Of a stretch of DNA of 32,316 nt, positions 18,711-27,559 are shown piece after piece (positions within the stretch are counted from its first letter, which is position 1; each line of letters begins with the position of its first letter). A program made the translations under genes and the position numbers. Source of the stretch: UBA2108 sp002713215 (lineage in GTDB: Bacteria > Bacteroidota > Bacteroidia > Flavobacteriales_G > Salibacteraceae); contig CALAPY010000110.1 of NCBI GenBank assembly GCA_937891015.1, forward strand, positions 1 through 32,316, given 5' to 3'. The notes beneath the pieces are model-generated. The model was not told the origin of the DNA, made no database searches, and saw only the letters and a program-made list of their open reading frames with translations.

Positions 18711-19730
18711 TTAAACTTCTTGCTTAACTACCCTGCGGTAGTTCTCAATTCCAATGATGACCAGTACCCCAAGAATAAAGGAGGAAACGGTAGAAACTAC
18801 CACGATTAGCCAACGAATGGGATAAGCTTTTTTCTCAGAAGGCCAGGCTTTATTCACCGTAAATTTATGGGTTACGTTCTGGCTTTTATCCACTTTAAGC
18901 TCTTCGTACTTAGCCTTCAACAGGAACAACCTTTCCATATCAAACTCACGCTGATCGATTAGCTTCTCCTGAAATGGTCCATATTTCCCCAGGGTATCGA
19001 GTTTATCCTTCAATTTGGCAGAGGCTAACTTATCTCCCCTACCAAGTGCCTTATAGTATTCCTGAGAAAGCATTTCTGCCTGCTTTTCCGCATTGGCAAT
19101 TCCTTTGGCTCCTAACCATTTTAAGGTATCATCAATTTCAGCCATCCTTTTTTCCATGGCCAAATATTCCTTTTCAATTACCAAAAATGCCTGACTTGCT
19201 CTTTCATGGATCATTTTATTCTTAGCACTATCCAGCAGCATGGCTACATCGTTTGCAATATTGGCAGCCATCTTCGGATCGGTATCCAACACCCTGATCT
19301 CAATGGATTGAAATTCGGTTCTCTTAAAAGAAACATTGTCCTCCCACATTTTTACCAATTTGGTATTTCGGTAGGCAACGTCTTCGTACAACTCATAATG
19401 GTCGTACAATCCATATTTATTGACTACCTTGTTTCGAATCCATTCCGAGTTTAAGATTTGAAGCATCTGCTCTGCCTGTTCTTCTTCACCAAACTGAACA
19501 ATGTCGTTTTTCGCTCCTGCATCTTCAGTCATTACCCCTTTGGAAATGGAACCAGAGTATGCCGGGAAGAACACGTAGGTAGATTCAAATTTTTCCGGAA
19601 TAATTAACGATACTATAGCAGATAACACCGCAGCAGATAATGAAACAATAATTAGCGGTTTTTTCCATTTAAGTAGGAAGACTAATAAATTCGTGCTGTC
19701 GAACTGTTCTGAATTATTTTCTATACTCAT
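18711..19730 (-). CDS. Wzz-type polysaccharide chain-length determinant protein
   Basis: 339-residue membrane protein of the Wzz/polysaccharide co-polymerase class. TM1 is at ~residues 28-50 (KPLIIVSLSAAVLSAIVSLIIP), followed by the characteristic FESTYVFFPAYSGS segment. A long, mostly helical periplasmic domain (~60-290) is rich in Lys/Glu and coiled-coil-like, and TM2 is near 305-328 (RWLIVVVSTVSSFILGVLVII). The Pro-rich stretch before TM2 (AWPSEKKAYPIRW) is typical. It lacks the cytoplasmic tyrosine-kinase domain found in longer homologues. These proteins control polymer length with a Wzy-type polymerase. The ATG at 19730 is chosen over an in-frame TTG at 19739. The O-antigen ligase gene follows after 12 bp. 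Confidence 0.88.
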   Translation of the reverse strand: MSIENNSEQFDSTNLLVFLLKWKKPLIIVSLSAAVLSAIVSLIIPEKFESTYVFFPAYSGSISKGVMTEDAGAKNDIVQFGEEEQAEQMLQILNSEWIRNKVVNKYGLYDHYELYEDVAYRNTKLVKMWEDNVSFKRTEFQSIEIRVLDTDPKMAANIANDVAMLLDSAKNKMIHERASQAFLVIEKEYLAMEKRMAEIDDTLKWLGAKGIANAEKQAEMLSQEYYKALGRGDKLASAKLKDKLDTLGKYGPFQEKLIDQREFDMERLFLLKAKYEELKVDKSQNVTHKFTVNKAWPSEKKAYPIRWLIVVVSTVSSFILGVLVIIGIENYRRVVKQEV

Positions 19731-19750
19731 TAAAAGCAATTTAGGGGCGC

Positions 19751-19758
19751 CAAAAGTA
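19751..19758 (-). promoter_or_regulatory. Candidate -7 box (TACTTTTG) of the wzz-ligase unit
   Basis: The minus strand reads TACTTTTG, an exact TAnnTTTG match, 20 nt before the ATG at 19730 in the 54-bp gap shared with the divergent glycosyltransferase gene. No clear -33 element is visible. Confidence 0.33.
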
Positions 19759-19784
19759 ACAGAATTCGTTTAGTTTAGCCACTT

Positions 19785-20927
19785 ATGAAAATAGCTGTTA
19801 ACACCCGTCTTCTCTTAAAGAACAGACTCGAAGGAATCGGGTGGTTTAGCTATGAAACTCTAAAAAGAATTACGCAACAACGAACAAATGATGAATTTAT
19901 TTTCATCTTCGATCGTCCTTGGCATCAGGACTTCATATTTGGTAATAACGTAACCCCGGTAAAGGTTGGTCCGCCCAGTCGTCATCCGTTTCTTTGGTAT
20001 TTGTGGTTCGAGCAATCAATTCCAACTGTCTTAAAAAAACATCAGCCCGATCTCTTTTTATCACCTGATGGATACCTATCAATCAATTCCTCGGTACCCA
20101 ACTTGCCGGTTATTCATGATATCAATTTTGAACATTATCCACGGGATCTACCTTTTTGGTATCGAAAATACTACCGCCACTACTTTCCAAAATATGCAAG
20201 GAAGGCTACTCGAATTGCCACGGTTAGTGAATTCTCAAAAAAAGATATTGTTGACCAATATGGAGTAGACAGTAGTAAAATTGATGTGGTTTATAATGGA
20301 GTTTCGGATCGTTTTAAGCCATTGACCAAAGAAGAAAAAACGATGGTTCAAAAAAAACACACCAATGGTAACCCCTACTTTGTGTTTGTTGGTGCCTTAC
20401 ATCCCCGAAAAAACATCGCCCGATTATTGGATGCCTTTGAAAAATTCAAAAGCTCAGGTAACTACCAGCATAATTTATTGTTGGCTGGCAAAAGGAAATG
20501 GTGGACTTCGGAAATGGAAAGTACGCTGAACAATATGAAATATAAGGAGCAGGTTGTTTTCGAAGACAATTTATCGGGAACTGAGGTTGCACAGGCTGTT
20601 GGTTCGGCTGAGGCCATGCTCTACGTCTCCACTTTTGAGGGTTTTGGAATCCCTATTATCGAATCCATGAAGTGTGGTGTGCCGGTGATTACTTCAGATG
20701 TAAGTTCCATGCCTGAAATAGCAGGTGACGCTTCCCTGTTATGTAACCCTCTTAGTAGTGATTCTATATCGGAACAGATGAAACGCTTGATTCATGAACC
20801 TCAATTGGCAGAGTCCATTATAGAAAAAGGTTTTAAACGGGCGAATGATTTTTCATGGGATAAAACGACCGGTCTTCTGTGGGAGAGTATGAAAAATTGT
20901 CTCCTCACGGCAACCAAAAGCATATGA
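19785..20927 (+). CDS. Glycosyltransferase family 4 (GT-B fold)
   Basis: 380-residue cytoplasmic glycosyltransferase that likely adds a sugar from an NDP-sugar to a lipid-linked or polysaccharide acceptor. Residues 1-185 are the acceptor-side Rossmann domain, beginning with MKIAVNTRLLLKNRLEGIG and containing a PVIHDINFEHYP segment. Residues ~195-370 are the GT1/GT4 donor domain, with FVGALHPRKNIARLLDAF and the EX7E motif E285...E293 (FEGFGIPIIESMKCGVPV), then SSMPEIAGDASLL. Donor and acceptor are not predictable. The gene is divergent from the wzz-ligase pair across 54 bp, which suggests a shared polysaccharide pathway. Start is the ATG at 19785. Confidence 0.92.
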   Translation: MKIAVNTRLLLKNRLEGIGWFSYETLKRITQQRTNDEFIFIFDRPWHQDFIFGNNVTPVKVGPPSRHPFLWYLWFEQSIPTVLKKHQPDLFLSPDGYLSINSSVPNLPVIHDINFEHYPRDLPFWYRKYYRHYFPKYARKATRIATVSEFSKKDIVDQYGVDSSKIDVVYNGVSDRFKPLTKEEKTMVQKKHTNGNPYFVFVGALHPRKNIARLLDAFEKFKSSGNYQHNLLLAGKRKWWTSEMESTLNNMKYKEQVVFEDNLSGTEVAQAVGSAEAMLYVSTFEGFGIPIIESMKCGVPVITSDVSSMPEIAGDASLLCNPLSSDSISEQMKRLIHEPQLAESIIEKGFKRANDFSWDKTTGLLWESMKNCLLTATKSI

Positions 20928-20984
20928 TTAGCTTGTGAAACTGATAAATGACTTATCCGAATTGACACCTATCTCTAGGTAAAA

Positions 20985-21726
20985 TCAGTGCGGATTAATC
21001 TTGTAATCCTTTATCTTAAATCTTAGAGACAAGTTGAACAAAGATTCAAAAAACCGATTGCCCAGGCTAGGAAAAGGAATCCCTGTTCTTATGCCAGGAG
21101 CAACAATAAGGAGCAACAATAAATTCTGAATTACCAAAAGGAATTCTTACACCAGCGTTCAGCAAAAAGCCAATTGGCAATGGTCTAATTTGCGGATCAG
21201 AAGACCTATTAGTCCTCATGAAATGTAGTATTTTGATTCTGAGTACCCATGTTATTTAACCTATAAGAGCAATATAGCCCGCTCATTTTTGAAGCCAGAA
21301 TAAACTGTATATACATGCCTGTTTCCATGAATAATTTGAAAGAATTACCATATGAAAATCGGATGCTTACTGGAATGGTAAGTGCTTGGAATTCAAAGAT
21401 ACATCGGTCCAGCTTGTCCTTCCAAAGTGAGTAACCTCATCATCATTTGCGTAATATGACCGAAAGTGTTGGGAATAATTGTATTCAATTCCAAAGACAG
21501 GGGAAACCCAATTATCACTTCCAGGAAAGACATAACCCCCAATACCAAACCCGGGTTTGCCCATAATTTCATTATTGAATGAGGCTGTATAGTTTCCGGT
21601 AACTGAGAATTCGTTGATAAACTTTATAGAATCAATCTGAGACTTCCCCTCATAGGAAAGGAGCAGCATTAGAACTGCTAACAGGCTCATTACAATCCGT
21701 ATCCAATGTTTTGGTGTTTGATTCAT
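20985..21726 (-). pseudogene. Decayed outer-membrane beta-barrel protein gene with several frameshifts
   Basis: Starting at the ATG at 21726, a signal peptide (MSLLAVLMLLLS) is followed by barrel-like strands (GFGIGGYVFPGSDNWVSPVFGIEYNYSQHF) to VSLNSK near 21385, and a stop at 21367. The same protein continues in another frame as ALTIPVSIRFSYGNSFKLF and on to a stop at 21209. It continues in a third frame (PLPIGFLLNAGVRIPFG, FIVAP) to a stop at 21067. The C-terminus is in a fourth segment (APGIRTGIPFPS, NLSLRFKIKDYKINPH) ending at TGA 20985-20987. The last break is a perfect 13-bp tandem duplication; removing one copy restores the frame. The intact gene would encode about 245 residues, similar in size to Bacteroidetes PorT-like/outer-membrane beta-barrel proteins. 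Three or more independent breaks make sequencing error unlikely. Confidence 0.85.
21097..21122. repeat. Perfect 13-bp tandem duplication inside the pseudogene
   Basis: GGAGCAACAATAA occurs twice head to tail (21097-21109 and 21110-21122). The length is not a multiple of three and shifts the barrel reading frame. Deleting one copy joins NSEFIVAP to GIRTGIPF in frame. It looks like a replication-slippage event. Confidence 0.93.
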
Positions 21727-21839
21727 GCCATTTCTAATTAAAACAAGAATTAAACGTTGTAGTTTGCGGCTAATGGCACTTGAACCAATAATGCCTCCAA
21801 TTGTACCTAATATCACAAACTAAATATGCCTATTTCGGC

Positions 21840-21847
21840 TATTTTTG
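21840..21847 (+). promoter_or_regulatory. Candidate -7 box (TATTTTTG) of korAB
   Basis: TATTTTTG matches TAnnTTTG exactly and lies 20 nt before the ATG at 21867, giving a leader of about 14 nt. No matching -33 TTTG is apparent. Confidence 0.38.
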
Positions 21848-21866
21848 CACGCGATTTTTAGCAAGC

Positions 21867-23705
21867 ATGGAAGCGAAAAAAAACGAGTTAAAAGAAATTA
21901 CAATCCTATTTGCAGGAGATTCCGGCGATGGAATGCAACTAACAGGAAATCAGTTCGCTGACACCAATGCCAACTTTGGTAACGACCTGGCTACATTCCC
22001 CAATTATCCTGCGGAAATACGTGCACCTATTGGAACTGTAGCGGGTGTTTCGGGTTTTCAAATGAAATTTGGAAGTACAGAAATTTACACACCAGGTGAC
22101 GAATGTGATGTTTTGGTAGCCATGAACGCTGCAGGGCTAAAATCCAGTTTGCATAAGGTAAAAAAGAATGGAATAATTGTTGCCAATATTTCAGGGTTTG
22201 ACCGTAAAAATTTAAAACTTGCCCAGGTAGAAACCAATCCACTGGAAGATGAATCCCTTGCTAACTATACGGTCCAGCAAATTGACATCAGTAAACTTAC
22301 GCAAGAAACGCTTAAAGATTCAGCCCTTGGTCGCAAGGATATTGAACGCTCAAAAAACATGTTTGTGCTCGGTTACCTCTATTGGATGTTTAATCGGGAA
22401 ATGAAGGAGTCTATTACCTTCCTTAACCAGAAATTCAGTAAAAAGCCCGAAATTCTGGAAGCTAACATTAAAGTGCTTAAGGCTGGTTATCACTACGGAG
22501 ATACCACCGAGACTTTTACCACCCGATATGATGTAAAAAAGGCGGAGCTTCCTACCGGTACTTACCGATCCATTATGGGAAATCAAGCTACTGCCATGGG
22601 GCTTATTGCTGCTGCTAAAAAATCGGGGTTGCAATTGTTTTATGGGTCATACCCGATTACTCCTGCTTCAGATATTCTTCATGAATTAGCCAAACACAAA
22701 AATTTTGGCGTTAAGACATTTCAGGCCGAGGATGAAATTGCCGCTGTAACCGCTTGTATTGGAGCCGCTTTTGGTGGTGCTATGGCAACAACAGGGTCAT
22801 CAGGGCCAGGAATAGCCATTAAAGGAGAAGCTCTTGGACTGGCGGTAATGCTGGAAATACCTTTGGTGGTTGTAAATGTTCAACGAGGCGGGCCATCCAC
22901 AGGATTACCAACAAAGACTGAACAATCTGACTTAATGCAGGCATTATTCGGAAGAAATGGTGAAGCACAAACCGTTGTGGTAGCGCCAAGATCACCTAAA
23001 GATGCTTTTGAAGCCGCATACGAAGCTTGTCGACTGGCAGTCTGCCATATGATTCCCGTAATGTTGTTGAGTGATGGTTACATTGCCAATGGAGCTGAAC
23101 CCTGGGCGTTTCCAAAATCTTCTGAACTGAAACCGTTTAAACCCAAATTCCCTAACCCAAAAGATTACGAGGAAGAACCGTATATGCCTTATAAGAGGGA
23201 TGAAAACCTGGTTCGCGAATGGGCTGTTCCCGGAATGCCCGGATTAGAACATCGGGTTGGCGGAATTGAAAAGGAGGACTTAACCGGAAACATATCCTAC
23301 GACCCCGATAATCACCAGCACATGGTAAAAACCCGGGCGGCTAAAATTGATAGAATAGCGAATGACATTCCTCTCCAGGAAATTGACCAGGGACAGTCAA
23401 CAGGAAAAGTATTGGTATTGGGCTGGGGGTCGCCCTATGGAGCCATTAAATCGGCGACGAAGATCCTATTAGAAGAAGGTTATGAAGTTAGCCATGCTCA
23501 GCTGCGTTACCTCAATCCATTTCCAAAAAATCTCGGAGAAATACTTAACAATTATGATAAGGTTCTCATACCGGAGATTAACGATGGACAGCTGGATATT
23601 TTAATCCGAAATAAATACTTAATCCCTTCTATTCGTTTGTGTAAGATAAAAGGCCTGCCGTTTACAACCAATGAAATTATTGAAAAAGTAAAGGAGATTT
23701 ATTAA
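21867..23705 (+). CDS. korA: 2-oxoglutarate (2-oxoacid):ferredoxin oxidoreductase subunit alpha
   Basis: 612-residue large subunit. It oxidatively decarboxylates a 2-oxoacid, probably 2-oxoglutarate to succinyl-CoA, with ferredoxin as acceptor, together with KorB. The N-terminal gamma domain (~10-190) begins with ILFAGDSGDGMQLTG and contains FPNYPAEIRAPIG. The pyrimidine-binding alpha domain (~205-400) has YPITPASDI (from Y262), FQAEDEIAA and TTGSSGPGI, and the RGGPSTGLPTKTEQSDL motif of this family. The C-terminal transketolase-like domain contains VLGWGSPYGA and PEINDGQL. The gamma-alpha fusion is the usual two-subunit Kor layout. ATG at 21867 is chosen; an upstream in-frame TTG at 21801 would add 22 unlikely residues and cover the promoter box. 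korB follows 2 bp after the stop. Confidence 0.96.
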   Translation: MEAKKNELKEITILFAGDSGDGMQLTGNQFADTNANFGNDLATFPNYPAEIRAPIGTVAGVSGFQMKFGSTEIYTPGDECDVLVAMNAAGLKSSLHKVKKNGIIVANISGFDRKNLKLAQVETNPLEDESLANYTVQQIDISKLTQETLKDSALGRKDIERSKNMFVLGYLYWMFNREMKESITFLNQKFSKKPEILEANIKVLKAGYHYGDTTETFTTRYDVKKAELPTGTYRSIMGNQATAMGLIAAAKKSGLQLFYGSYPITPASDILHELAKHKNFGVKTFQAEDEIAAVTACIGAAFGGAMATTGSSGPGIAIKGEALGLAVMLEIPLVVVNVQRGGPSTGLPTKTEQSDLMQALFGRNGEAQTVVVAPRSPKDAFEAAYEACRLAVCHMIPVMLLSDGYIANGAEPWAFPKSSELKPFKPKFPNPKDYEEEPYMPYKRDENLVREWAVPGMPGLEHRVGGIEKEDLTGNISYDPDNHQHMVKTRAAKIDRIANDIPLQEIDQGQSTGKVLVLGWGSPYGAIKSATKILLEEGYEVSHAQLRYLNPFPKNLGEILNNYDKVLIPEINDGQLDILIRNKYLIPSIRLCKIKGLPFTTNEIIEKVKEIY

Positions 23706-23707
23706 TC

Positions 23708-24715
23708 ATGGCTTTAACAGCAAAAGACTTAGTTACTGATCAGGATATTCGATGGTGTCCCGGATGTGGTGATTATTCCATATTAAAACAGGTTCAATCT
23801 GTGGTTGCGGATTTAGGCCGAAAGCGGGAAGACATCGTATTTATTTCAGGTATTGGATGCTCTAGTAGATTTCCATATTACATGGACACCTATGGCATGC
23901 ACTCCATCCACGGGCGAGCGACCGCTATTGCCAGCGGATTAAAAGCTGCGCGCCCTGAATTGGATGTATGGATCATTACCGGTGATGGGGATTCTCTCTC
24001 CATTGGTGGAAATCATTTGATTCACCTGTTGAGAAGAAATTTTGACGTCAATATTCTCCTCTTTAACAACGAAATTTATGGACTAACCAAGGGGCAGTAC
24101 TCACCTACTTCGCACGAAGGAAAAGTTACCAAATCGAGCCCTTTTGGTGTGTTGGATCACGCTTTTAACCCTTCTGCAGTGGCCCTGGGTGCCGACTCTT
24201 CGTTTTTCGCAAGAACCCTCGATCGTGATCCCAAACACATGAAGGAAATCTTAAAAAGGGGAAATGAACACAAAGGGGCTTCTCTTATAGAGATTTACCA
24301 GAATTGTAACGTATTTAATGATGGTGCTTTCTTTACATTCACTGATAAAGAGACCAAAGCGGGCAATGCAATATTTGTGGAGCACAATCAACCTCTGATT
24401 TTTGGAAATGATAAGAATCTAGGAATTAAACTCGACGGATTTAAACCCGTTATTGTAAATCTCGACGATGGCCATTCCCTTAACGACTTATGGATTCATG
24501 ATGAGCAAGATTATATGAAAGCCACACTTCTTTCGAGAATGTTCGATGCTCCTTCTAAAGATTCAATGCCTCGACCATTCGGTGTTTTCTATTCTACAGA
24601 TCGCGGAACTTACGAATCGGCTATGGAAGCACAAATTGCCGAAGCCACAGAAGCTTTAGGTAAAGGTGACCTCGATTCATTGCTGGCGGGAAACAATACC
24701 TGGGTTATCGATTAA
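23708..24715 (+). CDS. korB: 2-oxoglutarate (2-oxoacid):ferredoxin oxidoreductase subunit beta
   Basis: 335-residue thiamine-pyrophosphate subunit. The TPP/Mg site is GDGDS (92-96) followed by the downstream N120/N121-E-I-Y. The [4Fe-4S] cluster ligands are expected to be C17 and C20 (WCPGCGDY), C51 (GIGCSSRF) and C200 (QNCNVFND), as in two-subunit OFORs. The YGMHSIHGRATAIASG segment (~62-77) is typical. The start codon follows the korA stop by 2 bp, so the genes are an operon and probably translationally coupled. Substrate preference (2-oxoglutarate versus pyruvate) is assigned from the Bacteroidetes KorAB family, not from a decisive residue. Confidence 0.96.
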   Translation: MALTAKDLVTDQDIRWCPGCGDYSILKQVQSVVADLGRKREDIVFISGIGCSSRFPYYMDTYGMHSIHGRATAIASGLKAARPELDVWIITGDGDSLSIGGNHLIHLLRRNFDVNILLFNNEIYGLTKGQYSPTSHEGKVTKSSPFGVLDHAFNPSAVALGADSSFFARTLDRDPKHMKEILKRGNEHKGASLIEIYQNCNVFNDGAFFTFTDKETKAGNAIFVEHNQPLIFGNDKNLGIKLDGFKPVIVNLDDGHSLNDLWIHDEQDYMKATLLSRMFDAPSKDSMPRPFGVFYSTDRGTYESAMEAQIAEATEALGKGDLDSLLAGNNTWVID

Positions 24716-24735
24716 ATTTTTAACCATATGTACCA

Positions 24736-25479
24736 ATGACTGTCTTCCGCATTTTTGTTGTAGTGCTTTTGATCCCCAGCTACTTTTCTTCTTATAGTCA
24801 GCAGTTTACTTATCCAGAACCATCTGGTGGATATGCTAACTTCACCAACGTAGCGGCCAGCCATATGCAATATCCCCAACATGCGTATGACAATGATAAA
24901 GATGGCCCAGTTTATATTTCTTTCTTACTTGATGAAAATGGCAAAATATTTAAATTCATAGAATGGGAATCGTCTCATTCTTCGCTTACAAATGAAGCGA
25001 GGAGAATGATTGACATTGTATCATGGAAACCGGGTACAATAAATGGGGTCAAGGATACTTCGCAGGTAAATTTTGTTTTCATTTTTCAATTGCATGCCGG
25101 GGGGTATAGCTTTGACCAAAAATACTTCGAGCACCCGGAGAGAAAACTATATTCACCTCATTCATATTATTCATGGAGATGGGTAACATACAAGGAGCAC
25201 AGTGAAAAAGTTCCAAGTTTTTCAGATGAAGCTTTTAAAACTCAATACTTAAAGGCAGTGGATTTAATAAAAAATAAGGATTTCAAATCTGCATATGCTG
25301 AGCTTAAGCAATTATATCCAAGAGACCCCAAAAACCATGAAGTGTTGTTTCAGCTTGCCGTTTGTGCAAACGAACTGGGCAAATCAAAAGCTGCCTGTCG
25401 ATATATCAATAAGGCTATTGAGAATGGAAACCCCGTTGCAGTTAACTTTAAGGATTCGTTCTGCACTTCACCAGATTAG
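24736..25479 (+). CDS. Exported TonB_C-like protein with TPR-like tail
   Basis: 247-residue protein with a signal peptide (1-~21, SSYSQ). Residues ~44-120 resemble the TonB C-terminal domain: YPQHAYDNDKDGPVYISFLLDENG split over two strands, then LTNEARRMIDIVSWKPGTINGVKD and a final strand VNFVFIFQL. Residues ~185-240 look like a TPR pair (AVDLIKNKDFKSAYAELKQLYP; LFQLAVCANELGKSKAACRYI). Unlike classical TonB it lacks an N-terminal membrane anchor with a Pro-rich linker, so it is probably a soluble periplasmic or outer-membrane-facing protein and not an energy transducer. It starts 21 bp after korB and may be co-transcribed, although no functional link is clear. Confidence 0.8.
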   Translation: MTVFRIFVVVLLIPSYFSSYSQQFTYPEPSGGYANFTNVAASHMQYPQHAYDNDKDGPVYISFLLDENGKIFKFIEWESSHSSLTNEARRMIDIVSWKPGTINGVKDTSQVNFVFIFQLHAGGYSFDQKYFEHPERKLYSPHSYYSWRWVTYKEHSEKVPSFSDEAFKTQYLKAVDLIKNKDFKSAYAELKQLYPRDPKNHEVLFQLAVCANELGKSKAACRYINKAIENGNPVAVNFKDSFCTSPD

Positions 25480-25487
25480 TTTTTATT

Positions 25488-25781
25488 ATGGCTAAGTTAC
25501 CCGAACACAATTTAATTATTACAGGACACATTGAAGGTGTTTCCTACCTCCTGCTTCTATTTATAGCCATGCCATTAAAATACATGTATGGTTACCCCGA
25601 AGCAACTAGAATTGTTGGAACCATTCATGGTATTTTGTTTTGCGCCTATGTCTATTTTTTATTCGAGAGTTGGGGTAAAATGAAATGGAAATGGATTACT
25701 CCGGTGGTACTATTTGTTTTAGCCCTTGTTCCATTTGGAACCTTTTTTCAAAAAAGGGTGATTACTAAACTAAAAAGATAA
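25488..25781 (+). CDS. DUF3817 family small integral membrane protein
   Basis: 97-residue inner-membrane protein with three hydrophobic helices (~14-32, 40-60, 67-87). The family hallmark IEGVSYLLLLFIAMPLKY (15-32) and the motif GTIHGILFCAYVY (43-55) are present, and the C-terminus is positively charged (KRVITKLKR). DUF3817 proteins occur alone or fused to transporters; their biochemical role is unknown. The start codon is 8 bp after the previous stop. Confidence 0.88.
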   Translation: MAKLPEHNLIITGHIEGVSYLLLLFIAMPLKYMYGYPEATRIVGTIHGILFCAYVYFLFESWGKMKWKWITPVVLFVLALVPFGTFFQKRVITKLKR

Positions 25782-25857
25782 TATCTAAACTTCTCATCTT
25801 CCTATAATAATTGTGAGCGGCTGGAGTTTATTCCAATTAACTTCAAACCAAGTTATT

Positions 25858-26598
25858 ATGAAGCTATGCAGAATTGTTTTCCTCTTTACTACTTCAATCT
25901 TTGTCCTTCTTTCTGGATGTAACAAAGAAGATGGCTTGGATAATGAATTAAATCAACCTGAAATCGATAAATTTAGATTTACCATCACGGAATCATTTGA
26001 CAAAGCTGATGGCTGGGTTTCATCAAGTGGAAATATTGTAACAGCCGATAGTATCAACTCATATGAACAGCCTGTCATTCGAAATGGGTACCTCGACCTA
26101 TTTTCATATGGAGATTTAGGAGTTAAAAAGGTTTACGCCAAAGAACTGCGTATTGATAGAATAAGTCAAATTTACTTCCGGTGTTCAATTTCACCAGGTG
26201 AATTTGCAGGAAATCATAAAGGCCGAATCAATCTAAGGATAGGTGAAAGGCTCTATAATTTTTCTATCCAACAGTCAAATTATCCAAGAACCCCAAGTTA
26301 TTTTGAATTAACCGTAGTTAACGACACCAACTTCTCCATGGTAACAAGCAAAAATCTAAATGTCAAATTAGACGTCAGAAATCAAATATTTCTGGGTCAA
26401 ACCAAGCAAGAATCTGGCGATTTGGAGTCGAAATCCTATGCGCGTTACTGGTCGGTTAGAGATATCTTTGTCAATGAAATAAGTGTAGAGTTCCTGGTTG
26501 GTTTTGGTAGAAATTCTCTTTTTAATAAGAGAAGTCCAAATTTTAGAGAATTAGCCTCTTATGCAGTTTATAATTACCGCATAGAAGTACAGGAGTAA
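25858..26598 (+). CDS. Hypothetical lipoprotein
   Basis: 246-residue protein with a lipoprotein signal peptide and lipobox LLSGC (C21). The ATG at 25858 is chosen; a GTG at 25813 in the same frame would place 15 polar residues before the signal. The mature part (~45-245) is beta-rich and contains SFDKADGWVSSSGNIVTAD, GYLDLFSYGD and YFRCSISPG, reminiscent of a jelly-roll or laminin-like sandwich. No family was recognised. It is probably anchored in the outer membrane or its periplasmic face. Downstream it converges with the yebC-family gene. Confidence 0.75.
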   Translation: MKLCRIVFLFTTSIFVLLSGCNKEDGLDNELNQPEIDKFRFTITESFDKADGWVSSSGNIVTADSINSYEQPVIRNGYLDLFSYGDLGVKKVYAKELRIDRISQIYFRCSISPGEFAGNHKGRINLRIGERLYNFSIQQSNYPRTPSYFELTVVNDTNFSMVTSKNLNVKLDVRNQIFLGQTKQESGDLESKSYARYWSVRDIFVNEISVEFLVGFGRNSLFNKRSPNFRELASYAVYNYRIEVQE

Positions 26599-26725
26599 TA
26601 TGCAAGATGGGTTCGAAATCCTACACTTGAAATTTAGAAATGATATTTCAGCAATGCAGAAGCCAGTGTCCATGGCTCAAACCCAACTGACCAGTATAGC
26701 TTTAACCTTCATTAAGCCATGTAAT

Positions 26726-27436
26726 TTAATCCGCCATCGTATGATATACGTTTTGTACATCATCGTCCTCTTCAATTTTCTCAAGTAGCTTCTCAAGATC
26801 GGTTTTTTCTTCTTCGCTTAAGGTTTTAGTGTCGTGAGGGAATCGCTCAGAGCCCGATTCTATAATTTCCAACCCCCTTTCTTCAATTGCTTTTTGCAAA
26901 TTACCATATTCAACAAATGGTCCATAAACGATAGCCTCTTCCTCGTCCGATTCGATTTCTTCGGCACCAAAGTCAATCAATTCCAATTCAATTTCTTCCA
27001 AATCCAGTCCTTCAGGGTTAATCTTAAAGAAGCACTTTCGGTCGAACATAAAATCGACACTTCCGGTGGTTCCCAAACTGCCATTGCATTTATTGAAATA
27101 ACTCCTCACATTAGCAACTGTTCGTGTTGTATTGTCCGTAGCCGTTTCAATCAATATTGCTATTCCATGAGGTCCATATCCCTCATAAACCATTTCCTTG
27201 TAATTGGAAGTATCCTTGTCGGAAGCCTTTTTAATGGCCCGTTCCACATTATCTTTAGGCATATTGGCAGCCTTAGCATTTTGCATAACTGCCCTTAACT
27301 TGGCGTTGTTTTCAGGGTCGGATCCACCTTCCTTAATCGCCATTACAATGTCTTTACCAATTCGGGTAAAGGTTTTTGACATGGCGGACCATCTTTTCAT
27401 CTTACGTGCTTTCCTAAATTCGAACGCTCTTCCCAT
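26726..27436 (-). CDS. yebC: YebC/PmpR family DNA-binding / translation-associated regulator
   Basis: 236-residue cytoplasmic protein, the usual YebC length. The N-terminus MGRAFEFRKARKMKRW is the Bacteroidetes form of the family start. FTRIGKDIVMAIKEGG, NAKAANMPKDNVERAI and YEGYGPHGIAILIE mark domain 1. GSLGTTGSVDFMF and the acidic middle and C-terminal segments mark domains 2 and 3. YebC proteins were named as transcription regulators; more recent work links family members to relieving ribosome stalling. The ATG at 27436 is chosen over upstream in-frame codons because conservation begins there. It is convergent with the lipoprotein gene and divergent from the T9SS cluster. Confidence 0.93.
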   Translation of the reverse strand: MGRAFEFRKARKMKRWSAMSKTFTRIGKDIVMAIKEGGSDPENNAKLRAVMQNAKAANMPKDNVERAIKKASDKDTSNYKEMVYEGYGPHGIAILIETATDNTTRTVANVRSYFNKCNGSLGTTGSVDFMFDRKCFFKINPEGLDLEEIELELIDFGAEEIESDEEEAIVYGPFVEYGNLQKAIEERGLEIIESGSERFPHDTKTLSEEEKTDLEKLLEKIEEDDDVQNVYHTMAD

Positions 27437-27528
27437 AGATATACATGTATAAAAAGCGAAACTAATAAAAACTCGTTCACACGCACAAAGTATTGCTGTA
27501 TAAGCAAACCACAATAAACATTATTCGT

Positions 27529-27536
27529 TATTTTTG
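27529..27536 (+). promoter_or_regulatory. Candidate -7 box (TATTTTTG) of the secreted repeat-protein cluster
   Basis: TATTTTTG is an exact TAnnTTTG match, identical to the box upstream of korA, 23 nt before the ATG at 27560. No clear -33 element is visible. Confidence 0.35.
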
Positions 27537-27559
27537 GTATATACATAATTTGATTAATC

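Noticed and set aside
26600..26788. Small 62-codon plus-strand frame after the lipoprotein gene
   Set aside because: It starts 1 bp after the lipoprotein stop but has no convincing composition or motif and overlaps the 3' end of the convergent yebC-family gene.
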